From contig DDXB01000001.1 of assembly GCA_002347405.1 (NCBI GenBank), positions 32,545 to 84,459 of the forward strand: a DNA stretch of 51,915 nt, written 5' to 3'. The stretch comes from Rhodocyclaceae bacterium UBA2271 (GTDB lineage Bacteria; Pseudomonadota; Gammaproteobacteria; Burkholderiales; Rhodocyclaceae). The position numbers were made by a program, and so were the translations under genes. Below, one piece after another: positions 1-7,837 of the stretch; position 1 is the first letter of the stretch, and every line of letters begins with the position of its first letter. The notes beneath the pieces were generated by a model. It saw only the letters and a list, made by a program, of their open reading frames with translations. It did not search any database and was not told the DNA's origin.

Positions 1-207
1 ATATAAGTCGCCGCGCCGTTCCCGCCCATCCACCACATAGGTGATGGATTGCCGCACTGGCGCAGCCGTGGTTTCCTTGAGCCGTGAAGCACCCTGATCG
101 GCGGCGATGTCCTGCAACACCAGCGCGGCATCGTAATGCCGCACCGGCGCGCAAGCTGCCAGCACAAGCAGCAACAGCAGGATGGGAAACGTCAGCGGCC
201 GCATCAT
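1..207 (-). CDS. Lipoprotein, N-terminal part only (runs off the window)
   Basis: The reading frame opens at ATG 207 (a second ATG follows at 204) and stays open to base 1, giving 69 codons. It starts with a charged n-region and a long Leu-rich core, then a lipobox LAAC with the lipidated Cys at about residue 19, so the product should be a membrane-anchored lipoprotein. About 50 further residues are visible and end in RRGDLY. The start lies 18 bases downstream of the stop of the metallo-hydrolase gene on the same strand, so the two could be co-transcribed. The visible part resembles the N-terminus of lipoprotein-type alpha/beta hydrolases, but no catalytic residue is in view, so this remains a guess. 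Confidence 0.65.
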   Translation of the reverse strand, partial: MMRPLTFPILLLLLVLAACAPVRHYDAALVLQDIAADQGASRLKETTAAPVRQSITYVVDGRERRGDLY

Positions 208-224
208 GCCGATGGGCTGCGGGG

Positions 225-1640
225 TCAGGATAGGCTGACGCTCTGTCCGGCTTGCGGCGCCTCTACCTGCCAGCCAAGCTTCTCCTTGATCAGGGCGGCA
301 AAGCCAAGCGCGGTTTCTTCCTCGCCATGGACGACAAAGGTGCGCTGCGGCGGCTTGCCGAAGTGGCCCAGCCAGTTCAGCAGCGCGGCCTGGTCGGCGT
401 GGGCGGAGAGGCCGCCCAACGTGTACAGGTCGGCCCGGACCGCGACATCCTCGCCCCATAAACGCACGCGTTTGGCACCGTCCACCAGTCTGCGTCCGAG
501 GGTACCGGCGGCCTGAAAGCCGGTGATGAGAATCGTCGACTCGCGACGCGGCAGATTTTCGCGCAGGTGGTATTTGATGCGCCCGGCATCGCACATGCCG
601 CTGGCCGAAATGATGACCGCGCCGCCCTTGATTTTGTTGAGCGCCATCGACTCTTCGACGTCCTCGACAAAGGCGAGCTTGCGGAAATGTTCGATACCGC
701 GGTGCTTGCCCATCAGCGCGTGGGTTTCCGGGTCCAGCAGCGCCATGTGCTTGTAAGTGACCTCGGTGGCGGCGGTCGCCATGGGTGAATCGACATAGAC
801 GGTGAGCTTGGGTATCCGCCCCTGCCGGGTCAGTTCGGCCAGCAGGTAGAGCATGTCCTGCGTGCGCCCGACAGCGAAGGCGGGCACGATGAGGTTGCCG
901 CCCTTCTTCTCGATGGTGTCGTTGACCGCCTGCGTCAGTTCGTCCTCGGTTTTTTCCATGCTCTTGTGCAGCCGGTTGCCGTAGGTCGATTCAACTATCA
1001 GCCAGTCAGTGTCGCTGATCGGCGTGGGATCGCGCACCAGGGGCCGCGCCGGCTGCCCCAGATCGCCGGAAAACACGATCTTGCGCTGCTGCGCGCCCTT
1101 GCCCACCCAGACTTCTGCGATGGCCGAACCCAGAATGTGTCCGGCATCACGGAACTTGCAGCGCACCGTGGAGTGGGGAGTAATTTCGGTATCGTAATCG
1201 ACGGGGCGCAGCCGTTTCAGGCAGGCGCGCGCCTGCTCGACGGTGTACAGCGGGGCGATTTCGTTGCGGGCCTTTTTCGACGGTTTCCGGGATTTGAAAA
1301 GCCGGTAGTTTTCGCGCTCAGCCTCCTTTTCCTGAATGTGTCCGGCATCCGGCAGCATCACGCCCAACAGGTCGCAAGTGGCGCGGGTGGCATAAATCTG
1401 ACCCTTGAAGCCGAGGGCGACAAGGCGCGGCAGCAGGCCGGAATGGTCGATATGGGCGTGGGTGAGAATGACGAAGTCAATCGACTCCGGGTCGAAACTG
1501 AAGGCCTGGTGGTTCCTGGCGCGTGCCTCGCGGCCGCCCTGAAACATGCCGCAATCCACCAGGAAACGCAGTCCATCGGCTTCCAGCAGAAAGCTGGAAC
1601 CGGTGACTTCGCGTGCTGCGCCGAGAAAGCTGAGCTTCAT
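225..1640 (-). CDS. MBL-fold metallo-hydrolase with beta-CASP and RMMBL domains
   Basis: The 471-residue protein has the metallo-beta-lactamase signature HAHIDH at residues 61-66 near the N-terminus. A beta-CASP insert follows, with FAVGRTQDMLYLLAEL, and then a C-terminal RMMBL region with LSAHAD and VVHGEEE. This is the arrangement of the CPSF73/YSH1-like RNA exonuclease family, zinc enzymes that cut RNA, and the length fits. No bacterial substrate is established for this branch. It follows the stomatin and NfeD genes on the same strand with a 27-base gap, so they may share a transcript. The start at 1640 gives the expected MKLSFLGAAREVTGS opening, so no upstream extension is needed. Confidence 0.93.
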   Translation of the reverse strand: MKLSFLGAAREVTGSSFLLEADGLRFLVDCGMFQGGREARARNHQAFSFDPESIDFVILTHAHIDHSGLLPRLVALGFKGQIYATRATCDLLGVMLPDAGHIQEKEAERENYRLFKSRKPSKKARNEIAPLYTVEQARACLKRLRPVDYDTEITPHSTVRCKFRDAGHILGSAIAEVWVGKGAQQRKIVFSGDLGQPARPLVRDPTPISDTDWLIVESTYGNRLHKSMEKTEDELTQAVNDTIEKKGGNLIVPAFAVGRTQDMLYLLAELTRQGRIPKLTVYVDSPMATAATEVTYKHMALLDPETHALMGKHRGIEHFRKLAFVEDVEESMALNKIKGGAVIISASGMCDAGRIKYHLRENLPRRESTILITGFQAAGTLGRRLVDGAKRVRLWGEDVAVRADLYTLGGLSAHADQAALLNWLGHFGKPPQRTFVVHGEEETALGFAALIKEKLGWQVEAPQAGQSVSLS

Positions 1641-1667
1641 TGCGCCGGGCTCCTGTCGGTTTGTCTG

Positions 1668-2429
1668 TCAGACATTGCCCGCCGGCAGTTTCTGGCGCAG
1701 CAGGTCCAGAAATTCGCCGGGTAACGGGAAGACGATAGTGTTGGTCTTGTCGCCGGCAATGGCGGCAAGCGTTTGCAGATAACGCAACTGCATGGCCTGC
1801 GGCTGGCGGGAGAGAATTTCCGCCGCCGCCAGCAGCTTCTCCGAAGCCTGCAATTCGCCCTCGGCGTGAATCACCTTGGCGCGTCGTTCGCGTTCCGCCT
1901 CCGCCTGCTTGGCGATGGCGCGCACCATGGACTCGTCGATGTCCAGGTGCTTGATCTCGACGTTGGAGACCTTGATGCCCCAGGCGTCGGTCTGGGCATC
2001 CAGGGCCTGCTGGATGTCCACGTTGAGGGTCTCGCGCTCGGCCAGCATCTCGTCCAGTTCATGTTTGCCCAGCACTGAACGCAGGGTGGTCTGGGCGAGC
2101 TGGCTGGTGGCATTGATGTAGTCCTCCACCTGCAGGATCGATTTGGCCGGATCGATGACGCGGAAATACACCACCGCGTTTACCTTCACAGAGACGTTGT
2201 CGCGCGAGATCACATCCTGGCTGGGCACGTCGAACACCACCGTGCGCAGGTCCACCCGCACCATCTGCTGGATGCCCGGCAGCACGACCACCAGCCCCGG
2301 GCCTTTCACCTTCCAGAAGCGGCCGAGCATGAACACGATGCCACGTTCATATTCGCGCAGGATGCGAAAACTGTATGCCAGAAGCGCCAGAACCAGTAAC
2401 GGTAGGGTAAGCCAGCCGATGTCAAACAT
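1668..2429 (-). CDS. Stomatin-like (slipin, SPFH/band 7) membrane protein
   Basis: The 253-residue product has one N-terminal membrane segment at about residues 5-20. A band-7/SPFH domain follows, with YERGIVFMLGRF and VLPGIQQMVRVDLR. A charged helical C-terminal half contains AKQAEAERERRAKVIHAEGE, typical of slipins. These proteins oligomerise on the inner membrane and are paired genetically with NfeD proteases. The ATG at 2429 was chosen over the longer frame (2477) because GGAGGAAC lies just before it and the SPFH start pattern begins there. It follows nfeD by about 70 bases that hold a copy of the GC-rich repeat. Confidence 0.92.
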   Translation of the reverse strand: MFDIGWLTLPLLVLALLAYSFRILREYERGIVFMLGRFWKVKGPGLVVVLPGIQQMVRVDLRTVVFDVPSQDVISRDNVSVKVNAVVYFRVIDPAKSILQVEDYINATSQLAQTTLRSVLGKHELDEMLAERETLNVDIQQALDAQTDAWGIKVSNVEIKHLDIDESMVRAIAKQAEAERERRAKVIHAEGELQASEKLLAAAEILSRQPQAMQLRYLQTLAAIAGDKTNTIVFPLPGEFLDLLRQKLPAGNV

Positions 2430-2454
2430 GATTGTTCCTCCTCCGTAGGGCCGC

Positions 2455-2545
2455 CCCAAGGAGGAGCGGCAAAACAAATCGAGCGCAGCGAGCCACCGTC
2501 ACCCCCTTCCTCCGGAAGGGGGGCGGGGGGAAGGTGTTAAGTTGA
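2455..2545 (-). repeat. GC-rich modular repeat, copy F (short form)
   Basis: Read on the minus strand, a 9-bp stem with a 3-base loop (2502-2522, CCCCCTTCC paired with GGAAGGGGG) is followed by GTGACGGTGGCTCGCTGCGCTCG, split here by the nfeD stop at 2499-2501. A CTTGGGGCGGCCC tail follows. The same order of blocks appears in the longer copies at 16677, 22365, 30361, 38295 and 51666. This copy lacks the central ACGGCCGCCGCTACGCGG block. It overlaps the 3' end of nfeD. Confidence 0.8.
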
Positions 2546-3860
2546 TCGGTTCCACTTCGAGGGTCAGGCCGTGCCGCGCCGTGACCCGCACTTTCGCCCC
2601 GCGCGGCAGCGGCACGCGGCTTTGTACTCGCCATAGTTCGCCATGTACGCGCGCCCAGCCGGTGCTGTCGATGTCTTCCTCGGCGACACCCTCCATGCCC
2701 GGCAATTCCTCGCTGCCGGTGAGCACCGGACGTTGCCGCGCGCGCAGCGCCATGCCGCCGACCGCGAAACTGAACAGGGCGGAAGTGGCCGCCAGCGGAA
2801 TGATCATTGTCCAGGAAACACCATAGCCGGGCAGGTCGGTGTCGATCAGCATCACCGAGCCGAGCACGAAGGCGGCGATGCCGCCCAGACCCAGGACGCC
2901 GAAGCTGGGCAGAAATGCCTCCGCCACCATCATCGCGATGCCAAGCACGATGAGCCCCAGCCCGACGTAGTTGATCGGCATGACTTGCAGCGCGAACAAG
3001 GCCAGCAGCAGGCAGATGCCGCCAACCACGCCGGGAAACAGCGTGCCGGGGTTCATGAATTCATAGATCAGCCCGTAGATGCCGAGCAACAGCAGCAGGT
3101 AGGCGAGGCTCGGGTCGCCGATCACGGCGAGCAGGCGAGTGCGCCAGTCCGCTTCGATCCGGGTGATCGTCAGCCCCGCCGTGTCGAGCGTAACCTCTCC
3201 GCTCGCCAGCTTCACCTTGCGGCCATGGATCTGCTGCAGCAGGTCCGCCAGATCGACCGCCAGCACATCCACCACCCTGGCTTTCAATGCCGCCTCGGCG
3301 GACAGGCTGACCGCTTCACGCACCGCCTTTTCCGCCCAGTCGGCATTGCGCCCGCGCAGTTCGGCCAGGCCGCGGATGTAGGCGGCGGCATCGCTGACGG
3401 CCTTGCTGGTCTTCGCATCTTGCGGCGGTGCGGATTTACCTTCCTTCTTGTTGGCGTCGGCAGGCTTGTCCGGGGTCGGGTTGGGCATCAGTTCCACCGG
3501 CGTGGCCGCACCCAGATTGGTGGCCGGGGCCATTGCGGCGACATGGCTGGCGTAGAGGATGTAGGTGCCGGCGCTGGCCGCGCGCGCGCCCTGGGGCGAG
3601 ACGTAAGTGGCGACCGGCACGCGGGAGGCGAGGATGGCCTTGATGATGTCGCGCATCGAACTGTCCAGTCCGCCCGGCGTATCCATCTCGATCACCACCA
3701 GAGTGGCGCGGGCCTGCTCAGCCTTGTCGAGGCCGCGCAACAGGTAATCGGCACTGGCCGGGCTGATGGCGCCCTTCACGGTGAGTACGTGCGCCCCCTC
3801 CGCCCACGCCGGTTGCGCGTGGAGCAAGGCCAGCAGCAACAAGATAATCCAGCGTGCCAT
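2499..3860 (-). CDS. NfeD-family membrane-bound serine protease (ClpP-class, long form)
   Basis: The 453-residue protein starts with a signal peptide ending around AWAEG. A ClpP-like protease domain follows, in which ARAASAGTYI carries the likely nucleophilic Ser. Several membrane helices span roughly residues 245-375, and a C-terminal NfeD OB-fold segment follows (GWARVHGELWRVQS). Long NfeD proteins cut stomatin partners, and a slipin gene lies immediately downstream. ATG 3860 was preferred to 3881 because it opens directly on the signal peptide. The last residues (about LTPSPRPPSGGRG) are encoded by the GC-rich repeat at 2455-2545, whose conserved GTGA supplies the stop, so the original C-terminus was probably shorter. 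Confidence 0.92.
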   Translation of the reverse strand: MARWIILLLLALLHAQPAWAEGAHVLTVKGAISPASADYLLRGLDKAEQARATLVVIEMDTPGGLDSSMRDIIKAILASRVPVATYVSPQGARAASAGTYILYASHVAAMAPATNLGAATPVELMPNPTPDKPADANKKEGKSAPPQDAKTSKAVSDAAAYIRGLAELRGRNADWAEKAVREAVSLSAEAALKARVVDVLAVDLADLLQQIHGRKVKLASGEVTLDTAGLTITRIEADWRTRLLAVIGDPSLAYLLLLLGIYGLIYEFMNPGTLFPGVVGGICLLLALFALQVMPINYVGLGLIVLGIAMMVAEAFLPSFGVLGLGGIAAFVLGSVMLIDTDLPGYGVSWTMIIPLAATSALFSFAVGGMALRARQRPVLTGSEELPGMEGVAEEDIDSTGWARVHGELWRVQSRVPLPRGAKVRVTARHGLTLEVEPINLTPSPRPPSGGRG

Positions 3861-3991
3861 GCTTACCCCCGAATTGAACAACGGCCGGTGATGACGATTC
3901 GACCCAGCCTGATTTGCCTTCTTTCAGTAAAGCGGTGCGCCAGCTACCATCATAGCAGCCGGCGCACGGAAACGACGGGGGGGAGTGGGGT

Positions 3992-5074
3992 CTAGCGAGA
4001 ACTGCGCTGGTGCACCAGCACCACGATCAGCGTTATTGCGGTGAGCGGCAGTACGAAGCCGATCATGGCCGCGCTGAATGTCGGCAGCATGGCATGCCCG
4101 GTCGCATCCAGAACCAGATAGGTAGCATAGGCGGCATAGAAGGCGATGAACAGGGCGCCCTGCCAGCGGGGAATCAGGTGTCCTGCGGCGAACACCGGCA
4201 GGCAGGCGAATGCTGCGGCGATCATTATCGGGATATCGAAGCGGGTCAGCGCCGGCGCGACTGCCAGCCCGCCGGGGGTGACCATGGCGGCGATGCCGGC
4301 AATCGCGAGAATATTGAAGATGCCGCTGCCGACCACGTTGCCGACCGCGATGTCGCGTTCCCCGCGCAGTGCCGCGACGACCGAGGTGGCGAGTTCCGGC
4401 AGCGAGGTGCCGATGGCGACGATGGTCAGGCCGATGATCAGCTCGGAGACGCCAAACAGACGCGCAAACGCCACCGCGCCTTCCACCAGCCAATGCGAAC
4501 CGAGCACCAGCATGGCCAGCCCGGCGACGATCAACGCAATTTGCACCGGCAGCGCGGCGCTGATCTTGCCGGCGCCAGCGTCACCAAATTCCTGCGCGTA
4601 TTCTTCTTCAATTGCCGCGCTTTCCCGGCGGCTCAGGTGCAGCGCAAACAGGATGTAGCCGACGATACCGGCAAACAGCAGGATGCCATCGAACAGACCG
4701 ATGTGGCCGTCGAGCGCCGTGATCAGGAACAGCACCGAAGCGCCGATCAGCAGCGGCACATCGATGCGCACGAGCTGTTGCGAGACCACCAGCGGCACGA
4801 TCAGCGCCGAGATGCCGAGAATCAGCAGCACGTTGACGATGTTGCTGCCGACCACGTTACCGACGGCAATGTCGGACTGTCCGGCGAAGCCGGCCTGCAC
4901 GCTCACGGCAAGCTCCGGTGCGCTGGTGCCGAAGGCCACCACCGTGAGTCCGATCACCAACGGCGTGATGCCGAGGCGGGCCGCCAAACGCGCGGCACCG
5001 CGCACCAGAAACTCGGCGCCGGCGACGAGCAGCACCAGGCCGATGACGAACAGGGCGATAACAGTCAGATCCAT
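3992..5074 (-). CDS. CaCA-family calcium/sodium antiporter
   Basis: The 360-residue integral membrane protein shows the duplicated alpha repeats of the CaCA exchanger family. The first has GTSAPEL at residues 49-55 followed by GNVVGSNIVNVLL; the second has GTSLPEL at 222-228 followed by GNVVGSGIFNILA. The acidic residues in these repeats bind the exchanged cation. An acidic cytoplasmic loop lies near residues 150-170. Bacterial members are usually about 320 residues, so this one carries a slightly longer C-terminus. ATG 5074 was chosen because GAAGGATTT precedes it; the open frame continues upstream to 5533 but that part is a shadow of the next gene. The substrate (Ca2+, Na+ or H+) cannot be fixed from sequence. 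Confidence 0.93.
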   Translation of the reverse strand: MDLTVIALFVIGLVLLVAGAEFLVRGAARLAARLGITPLVIGLTVVAFGTSAPELAVSVQAGFAGQSDIAVGNVVGSNIVNVLLILGISALIVPLVVSQQLVRIDVPLLIGASVLFLITALDGHIGLFDGILLFAGIVGYILFALHLSRRESAAIEEEYAQEFGDAGAGKISAALPVQIALIVAGLAMLVLGSHWLVEGAVAFARLFGVSELIIGLTIVAIGTSLPELATSVVAALRGERDIAVGNVVGSGIFNILAIAGIAAMVTPGGLAVAPALTRFDIPIMIAAAFACLPVFAAGHLIPRWQGALFIAFYAAYATYLVLDATGHAMLPTFSAAMIGFVLPLTAITLIVVLVHQRSSR

Positions 5075-5100
5075 AAATCCTTCGCTTTCAAGTCGGGGAA

Positions 5101-5787
5101 TCAGGTATTGAGCACATCGGTAAGCGACAAGCCGGCGAGTTTGCGAATCGAGCGCGCCAGGTAGTAGAGCACCGCCATCATCAGCACCGTCGCTGGCAGG
5201 GCGATCATCGGGTAGCTGAGCAACGTCATGCGCCCGAGTTCCTCGTTGAAGGCCGGTGTGCCCGAGGGGCTGGTGACAATCCAGACGGCAAGGATGTAGT
5301 TCATCACCGAGGAAAAGAAAAAGGAGCAGGCCAGCATCCAGGTGGCGATTCTCAAACGGGATTCGAAGGCGGCGGTATTGCCGCGTTCCTCCAGGCTCGC
5401 CTGAATCTGTTCGACTTTCATCAGCGCCGGTGTGTACAGCAGCACCCGCACCAGCGGATAGCGCGTGTAGGCGGAGATGGCTATCGCAACGCCGATCAGG
5501 CCGGGAATGGCCGCTTCCTTGACGGCCAGCCATTGCGTATCCAGTTGCAGCAGGCCGATGCCGCCGGTCAGGATGACGTTGAGCATGCCCAGCGCGGCGA
5601 ATACGTTGATCTTGCCGCGGCGGATCAAGTCACGCGTACCCCAGAACAGGGGAAAGGCCAGCGCCAGCAGCAGCGCTTTGGCCGGCCCCAGATCCTCCGG
5701 GTCGCTCAGGTTCATCAAAATCAGCGAAGGGATGACCAGGTTGATCAGCAGTTCGATCAGCGGGTTGGGCTTGGTGTTGTCGATCAT
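5101..5787 (-). CDS. VC0807-family integral membrane protein
   Basis: The 228-residue product is strongly hydrophobic with about six predicted membrane segments, beginning IELLINLVIPSLILMNL. The pattern FWGTRDLIRRGKINVFAALG and a late SYPMIALPATVLMM segment fit the VC0807/YitT-neighbourhood membrane family (some annotated as septation protein A-like). The function of that family is unknown. ATG 5787 is preferred to 5859 because the longer version would overlap the divergent regulator gene and adds only non-hydrophobic sequence. It is 26 bases upstream of the antiporter gene on the same strand, so the two may form an operon. Confidence 0.75.
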   Translation of the reverse strand: MIDNTKPNPLIELLINLVIPSLILMNLSDPEDLGPAKALLLALAFPLFWGTRDLIRRGKINVFAALGMLNVILTGGIGLLQLDTQWLAVKEAAIPGLIGVAIAISAYTRYPLVRVLLYTPALMKVEQIQASLEERGNTAAFESRLRIATWMLACSFFFSSVMNYILAVWIVTSPSGTPAFNEELGRMTLLSYPMIALPATVLMMAVLYYLARSIRKLAGLSLTDVLNT

Positions 5788-5878
5788 GGCGGGGCTTGGG
5801 TGAAGGCGTTGGTGGCCGAAATCTGATGCGGGCCGAGATGATACATTGAAGGCCGGCATTTATTATTGGCAGGACACC

Positions 5879-6787
5879 GTGGCCACACTCAATTACAAGC
5901 ACTTGCGCTATTTCTGGATGGTTGCCAAGACCGGCAGCATTGCCCGCGCCGCCGAGCAGATCCACCTGGCACCGCAGTCCATCAGCGGGCAATTGAGCGA
6001 ATTCGAGGCGACGCTGGGGGTTGATCTGTTCCGGCGCGTCGGCCGCAACCTCGAACTGACCGATGCCGGACGACGCATCCTCAGCTACGCCGAGGAAATT
6101 TTCACGATTGGCGATGAACTGCTCGACGTGCTGCGCGACCAGACGGTGAAAAAGACCCTGCCGTTCCGTGTCGGCATTGCCGACTCCGTATCGAAGTCGG
6201 TGGCCTACCGGCTCCTCGAGCCGGCGCTCAAACTTGAGGAATCGGTGCGGCTGATATGTCGCGAGGGACGCCTGGCCTCGCTGCTGGCGGAACTGGCGGT
6301 ACATCGGCTCGATATGATCATCGCCGACCGGCCCATGCCGACCCATCTGAATGTGCGTGGTTTCAGCCACCTGCTCGGTGAGAGCGGACTCACCGTATTT
6401 GGCGCCCCCGGCCTGATGAAACAGGTGCCTGGTAAATTTCCGGCCCTGCTCGACAATGCCCCGTTCCTGTTGCCCGGCGAGGACGCCATCATCAGGCCGA
6501 AACTGCTCCAGTGGCTGGAAGGCAATGCCTTGCGGCCCCGCATTGTCGGCGAGTTCGACGACAGCGCCCTGATGAACTCCTTTGGCCAGGCGGGAGCAGG
6601 GTTGTTCGTCGCACCCACCGCCATCGCCGATATTGTTTGCGAGCAATACCAGGTCAAGGCGCTCGGCCGCATCGATACGGTGGTCGAACAACTCTATGCC
6701 ATCACCACCGAACGCCGGCTGACCCATCCGGCCATCGTCGCGGTCAGCCAGGCGGCGCGGCTGGATGTGTTTGGCGAAGAGAGTTAG
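5879..6787 (+). CDS. LysR-type regulator, NhaR-like
   Basis: The 302-residue protein has an N-terminal winged helix-turn-helix with LNYKHLRYFWMVAKTGSIA and GVDLFRRVGRNLELTDAG. The two-lobe LysR effector-binding region follows. The N-terminus resembles NhaR, the activator of the Na+/H+ antiporter gene nhaA, more than generic LysR proteins (inference from remembered sequence). GTG at 5879 is preferred over ATG 5846 because AGGA lies 5 bases upstream and NhaR-like proteins start close to LNY. It is divergent from the VC0807-like gene (91 bases between starts) and the cation antiporter lies just beyond, so regulation of those two is plausible. Confidence 0.88.
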   Translation: MATLNYKHLRYFWMVAKTGSIARAAEQIHLAPQSISGQLSEFEATLGVDLFRRVGRNLELTDAGRRILSYAEEIFTIGDELLDVLRDQTVKKTLPFRVGIADSVSKSVAYRLLEPALKLEESVRLICREGRLASLLAELAVHRLDMIIADRPMPTHLNVRGFSHLLGESGLTVFGAPGLMKQVPGKFPALLDNAPFLLPGEDAIIRPKLLQWLEGNALRPRIVGEFDDSALMNSFGQAGAGLFVAPTAIADIVCEQYQVKALGRIDTVVEQLYAITTERRLTHPAIVAVSQAARLDVFGEES

Positions 6788-6805
6788 CCCCGCCCTTCTA
6801 GCTAA

Positions 6806-6834
6806 TTGCATGGCGTGCATGTGGGTATTACAAT
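6806..6834 (+). promoter_or_regulatory. Sigma70-type promoter for the toxin-antitoxin pair
   Basis: TTGCAT (6806-6811) and TACAAT (6829-6834) are separated by 17 bases, matching the -35 and -10 consensus at 4/6 and 5/6 positions. The -10 box overlaps the first half of the inverted repeat at 6825-6851. This is a prediction from the sequence only. Confidence 0.55.
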
Positions 6835-6851
6835 GAACATCCATGTAATAC
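6825..6851. promoter_or_regulatory. Inverted-repeat operator upstream of the antitoxin gene
   Basis: GTATTACA (6825-6832) and TGTAATAC (6844-6851) form a perfect 8-bp inverted repeat separated by 11 bases. It overlaps the predicted -10 box and ends 15 bases before the antitoxin ATG, with AGGAG (6855-6859) in between. AbrB/MazE-type antitoxins typically bind such sites to repress their own operon, so autoregulation is a reasonable inference. Confidence 0.6.
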
Positions 6852-6866
6852 AAAAGGAGTCATCCC

Positions 6867-7106
6867 ATGTCGACAACGCTTACCAGCAAGGGTCAGGTCA
6901 CCATCCCCAAGCAGATTCGCGATGCGCTGAATCTGGCGCCGGGTTGTTCCATTGATTTTGCCGTCAATCGTGAGGGGGATGTCGTCATTCACAAGGCTGG
7001 CGCCAGGTCGAGCCGCAAGCCCGACCGCTTCGAATCTGCCCGTGGCAAGGCCGACGTCAAATGGCGCACCGACGAGCTGATGGCGCTGCTGCGCGGCGAG
7101 GACTGA
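6867..7106 (+). CDS. AbrB/MazE/SpoVT-type antitoxin
   Basis: The 79-residue protein has a swapped-hairpin DNA-binding domain over its first 45 residues (LTSKGQVTIPKQIRDALNL, then VVIHKA), the signature of this antitoxin class. The C-terminal part (KWRTDELMALLRGED) would be the toxin-binding tail. AGGAG precedes the start. The PIN toxin gene begins one base after the stop, the standard antitoxin-first order. A perfect inverted repeat lies upstream and is a likely autoregulatory site. Confidence 0.9.
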   Translation: MSTTLTSKGQVTIPKQIRDALNLAPGCSIDFAVNREGDVVIHKAGARSSRKPDRFESARGKADVKWRTDELMALLRGED

Positions 7107-7107
7107 G

Positions 7108-7524
7108 GTGTCATCCGTGTTGCTGGTCGATACCAATGTGCTGGTCGACGTTCTGGAGAACGATCCGGAATGGGCGGACTGGTCGATTGGCCAATTGCGC
7201 GCCCAGTCGAAGATTCATCGGCTGGCGATCAACCCGATCATCTATGCCGAGCTGTCATTGACGTTCTCGACCGTCGAGGCGCTGGACAACACCATCAATG
7301 ACCTGGGTCTGGCCCTGATCGAAGTGCCGCGCCCGGCATTGTTCCTCGCCGGCAAGGCCTTCGTGCGTTACCGCCGCCAGGGCGGCATCAAGAACAATGT
7401 GCTTGCCGACTTCTTCATCGGCGCACACGCGGCCGTGTCGCGACTCCCGCTGCTGACACGCGATACGCGCCGCTACACCACCTATTTCACAGAGGTCCAA
7501 CTTGTGGCGCCGGAACAGGCATAG
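7108..7524 (+). CDS. PIN-domain ribonuclease toxin (VapC-like)
   Basis: The 138-residue PIN protein carries the acidic active-site set expected of VapC toxins: Asp8 in LLVDTNV, Glu48 in YAEL, Asp101 in LADFFIGAHA and Asp119 in LLTRDTRRY. These residues coordinate Mg2+ for RNA cleavage, in VapC commonly of tRNA or rRNA loops. GTG 7108 is one base after the antitoxin stop, so translation is probably coupled. All catalytic positions are intact, so the toxin should be active unless neutralised. The actual RNA target is unknown. Confidence 0.9.
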   Translation: MSSVLLVDTNVLVDVLENDPEWADWSIGQLRAQSKIHRLAINPIIYAELSLTFSTVEALDNTINDLGLALIEVPRPALFLAGKAFVRYRRQGGIKNNVLADFFIGAHAAVSRLPLLTRDTRRYTTYFTEVQLVAPEQA

Positions 7525-7642
7525 GGGCATTGAGTGCAAAACAAAGCTCAGCCGAGGTAGACCGACTTTCTAGACAATTTCGAGACACGTATGGTGTGTC
7601 CTGACTAAACCGTCCGGGAAAGCCGGGCTAGCTAGTCAAGGA

Positions 7643-7792
7643 GTGGACCCCTCTAGCGGTTTGTTAATTCGCCCACTGTATGAAATTGTTACGGTAAATG
7701 GCATGACCGAGGTAATTGAACATCGTCAGAGGGGGGCGGTGTTTCACATTACCGATGATATTGAAGTGCTGACCAAGCTTGGTTTGAAGTAG
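7643..7792 (+). CDS. Possible small ORF of 49 codons, doubtful
   Basis: In the 313-base gap between the toxin and the lipoprotein gene, a frame open from about 7574 contains GTG 7643. It runs to TAG 7790-7792 and reads VDPSSGLLIRPLYEIVTVNG through ITDDIEVLTKLGLK. The AAGGAG at 7638-7643 overlaps the GTG, so its spacing is wrong for that start, and no ATG fits except an internal one at codon 21. It may be a true small protein, a remnant of a longer gene, or chance. I do not recognise a family. The rest of the gap (7525-7642, 7793-7837) shows nothing else apart from an AGGAGG just before 7838. Confidence 0.25.
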   Translation: MDPSSGLLIRPLYEIVTVNGMTEVIEHRQRGAVFHITDDIEVLTKLGLK

Positions 7793-7837
7793 CTCCCGCC
7801 AAGAAAACAACAAAAAGTTAATCAGGAGGAAAGCAAC

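Noticed and set aside
2643..3995. 450-residue open frame on the plus strand over nfeD
   Set aside because: It is antisense to a clear protease gene and has the Asp/His/Gln/Arg-rich composition of GC-rich shadow frames.
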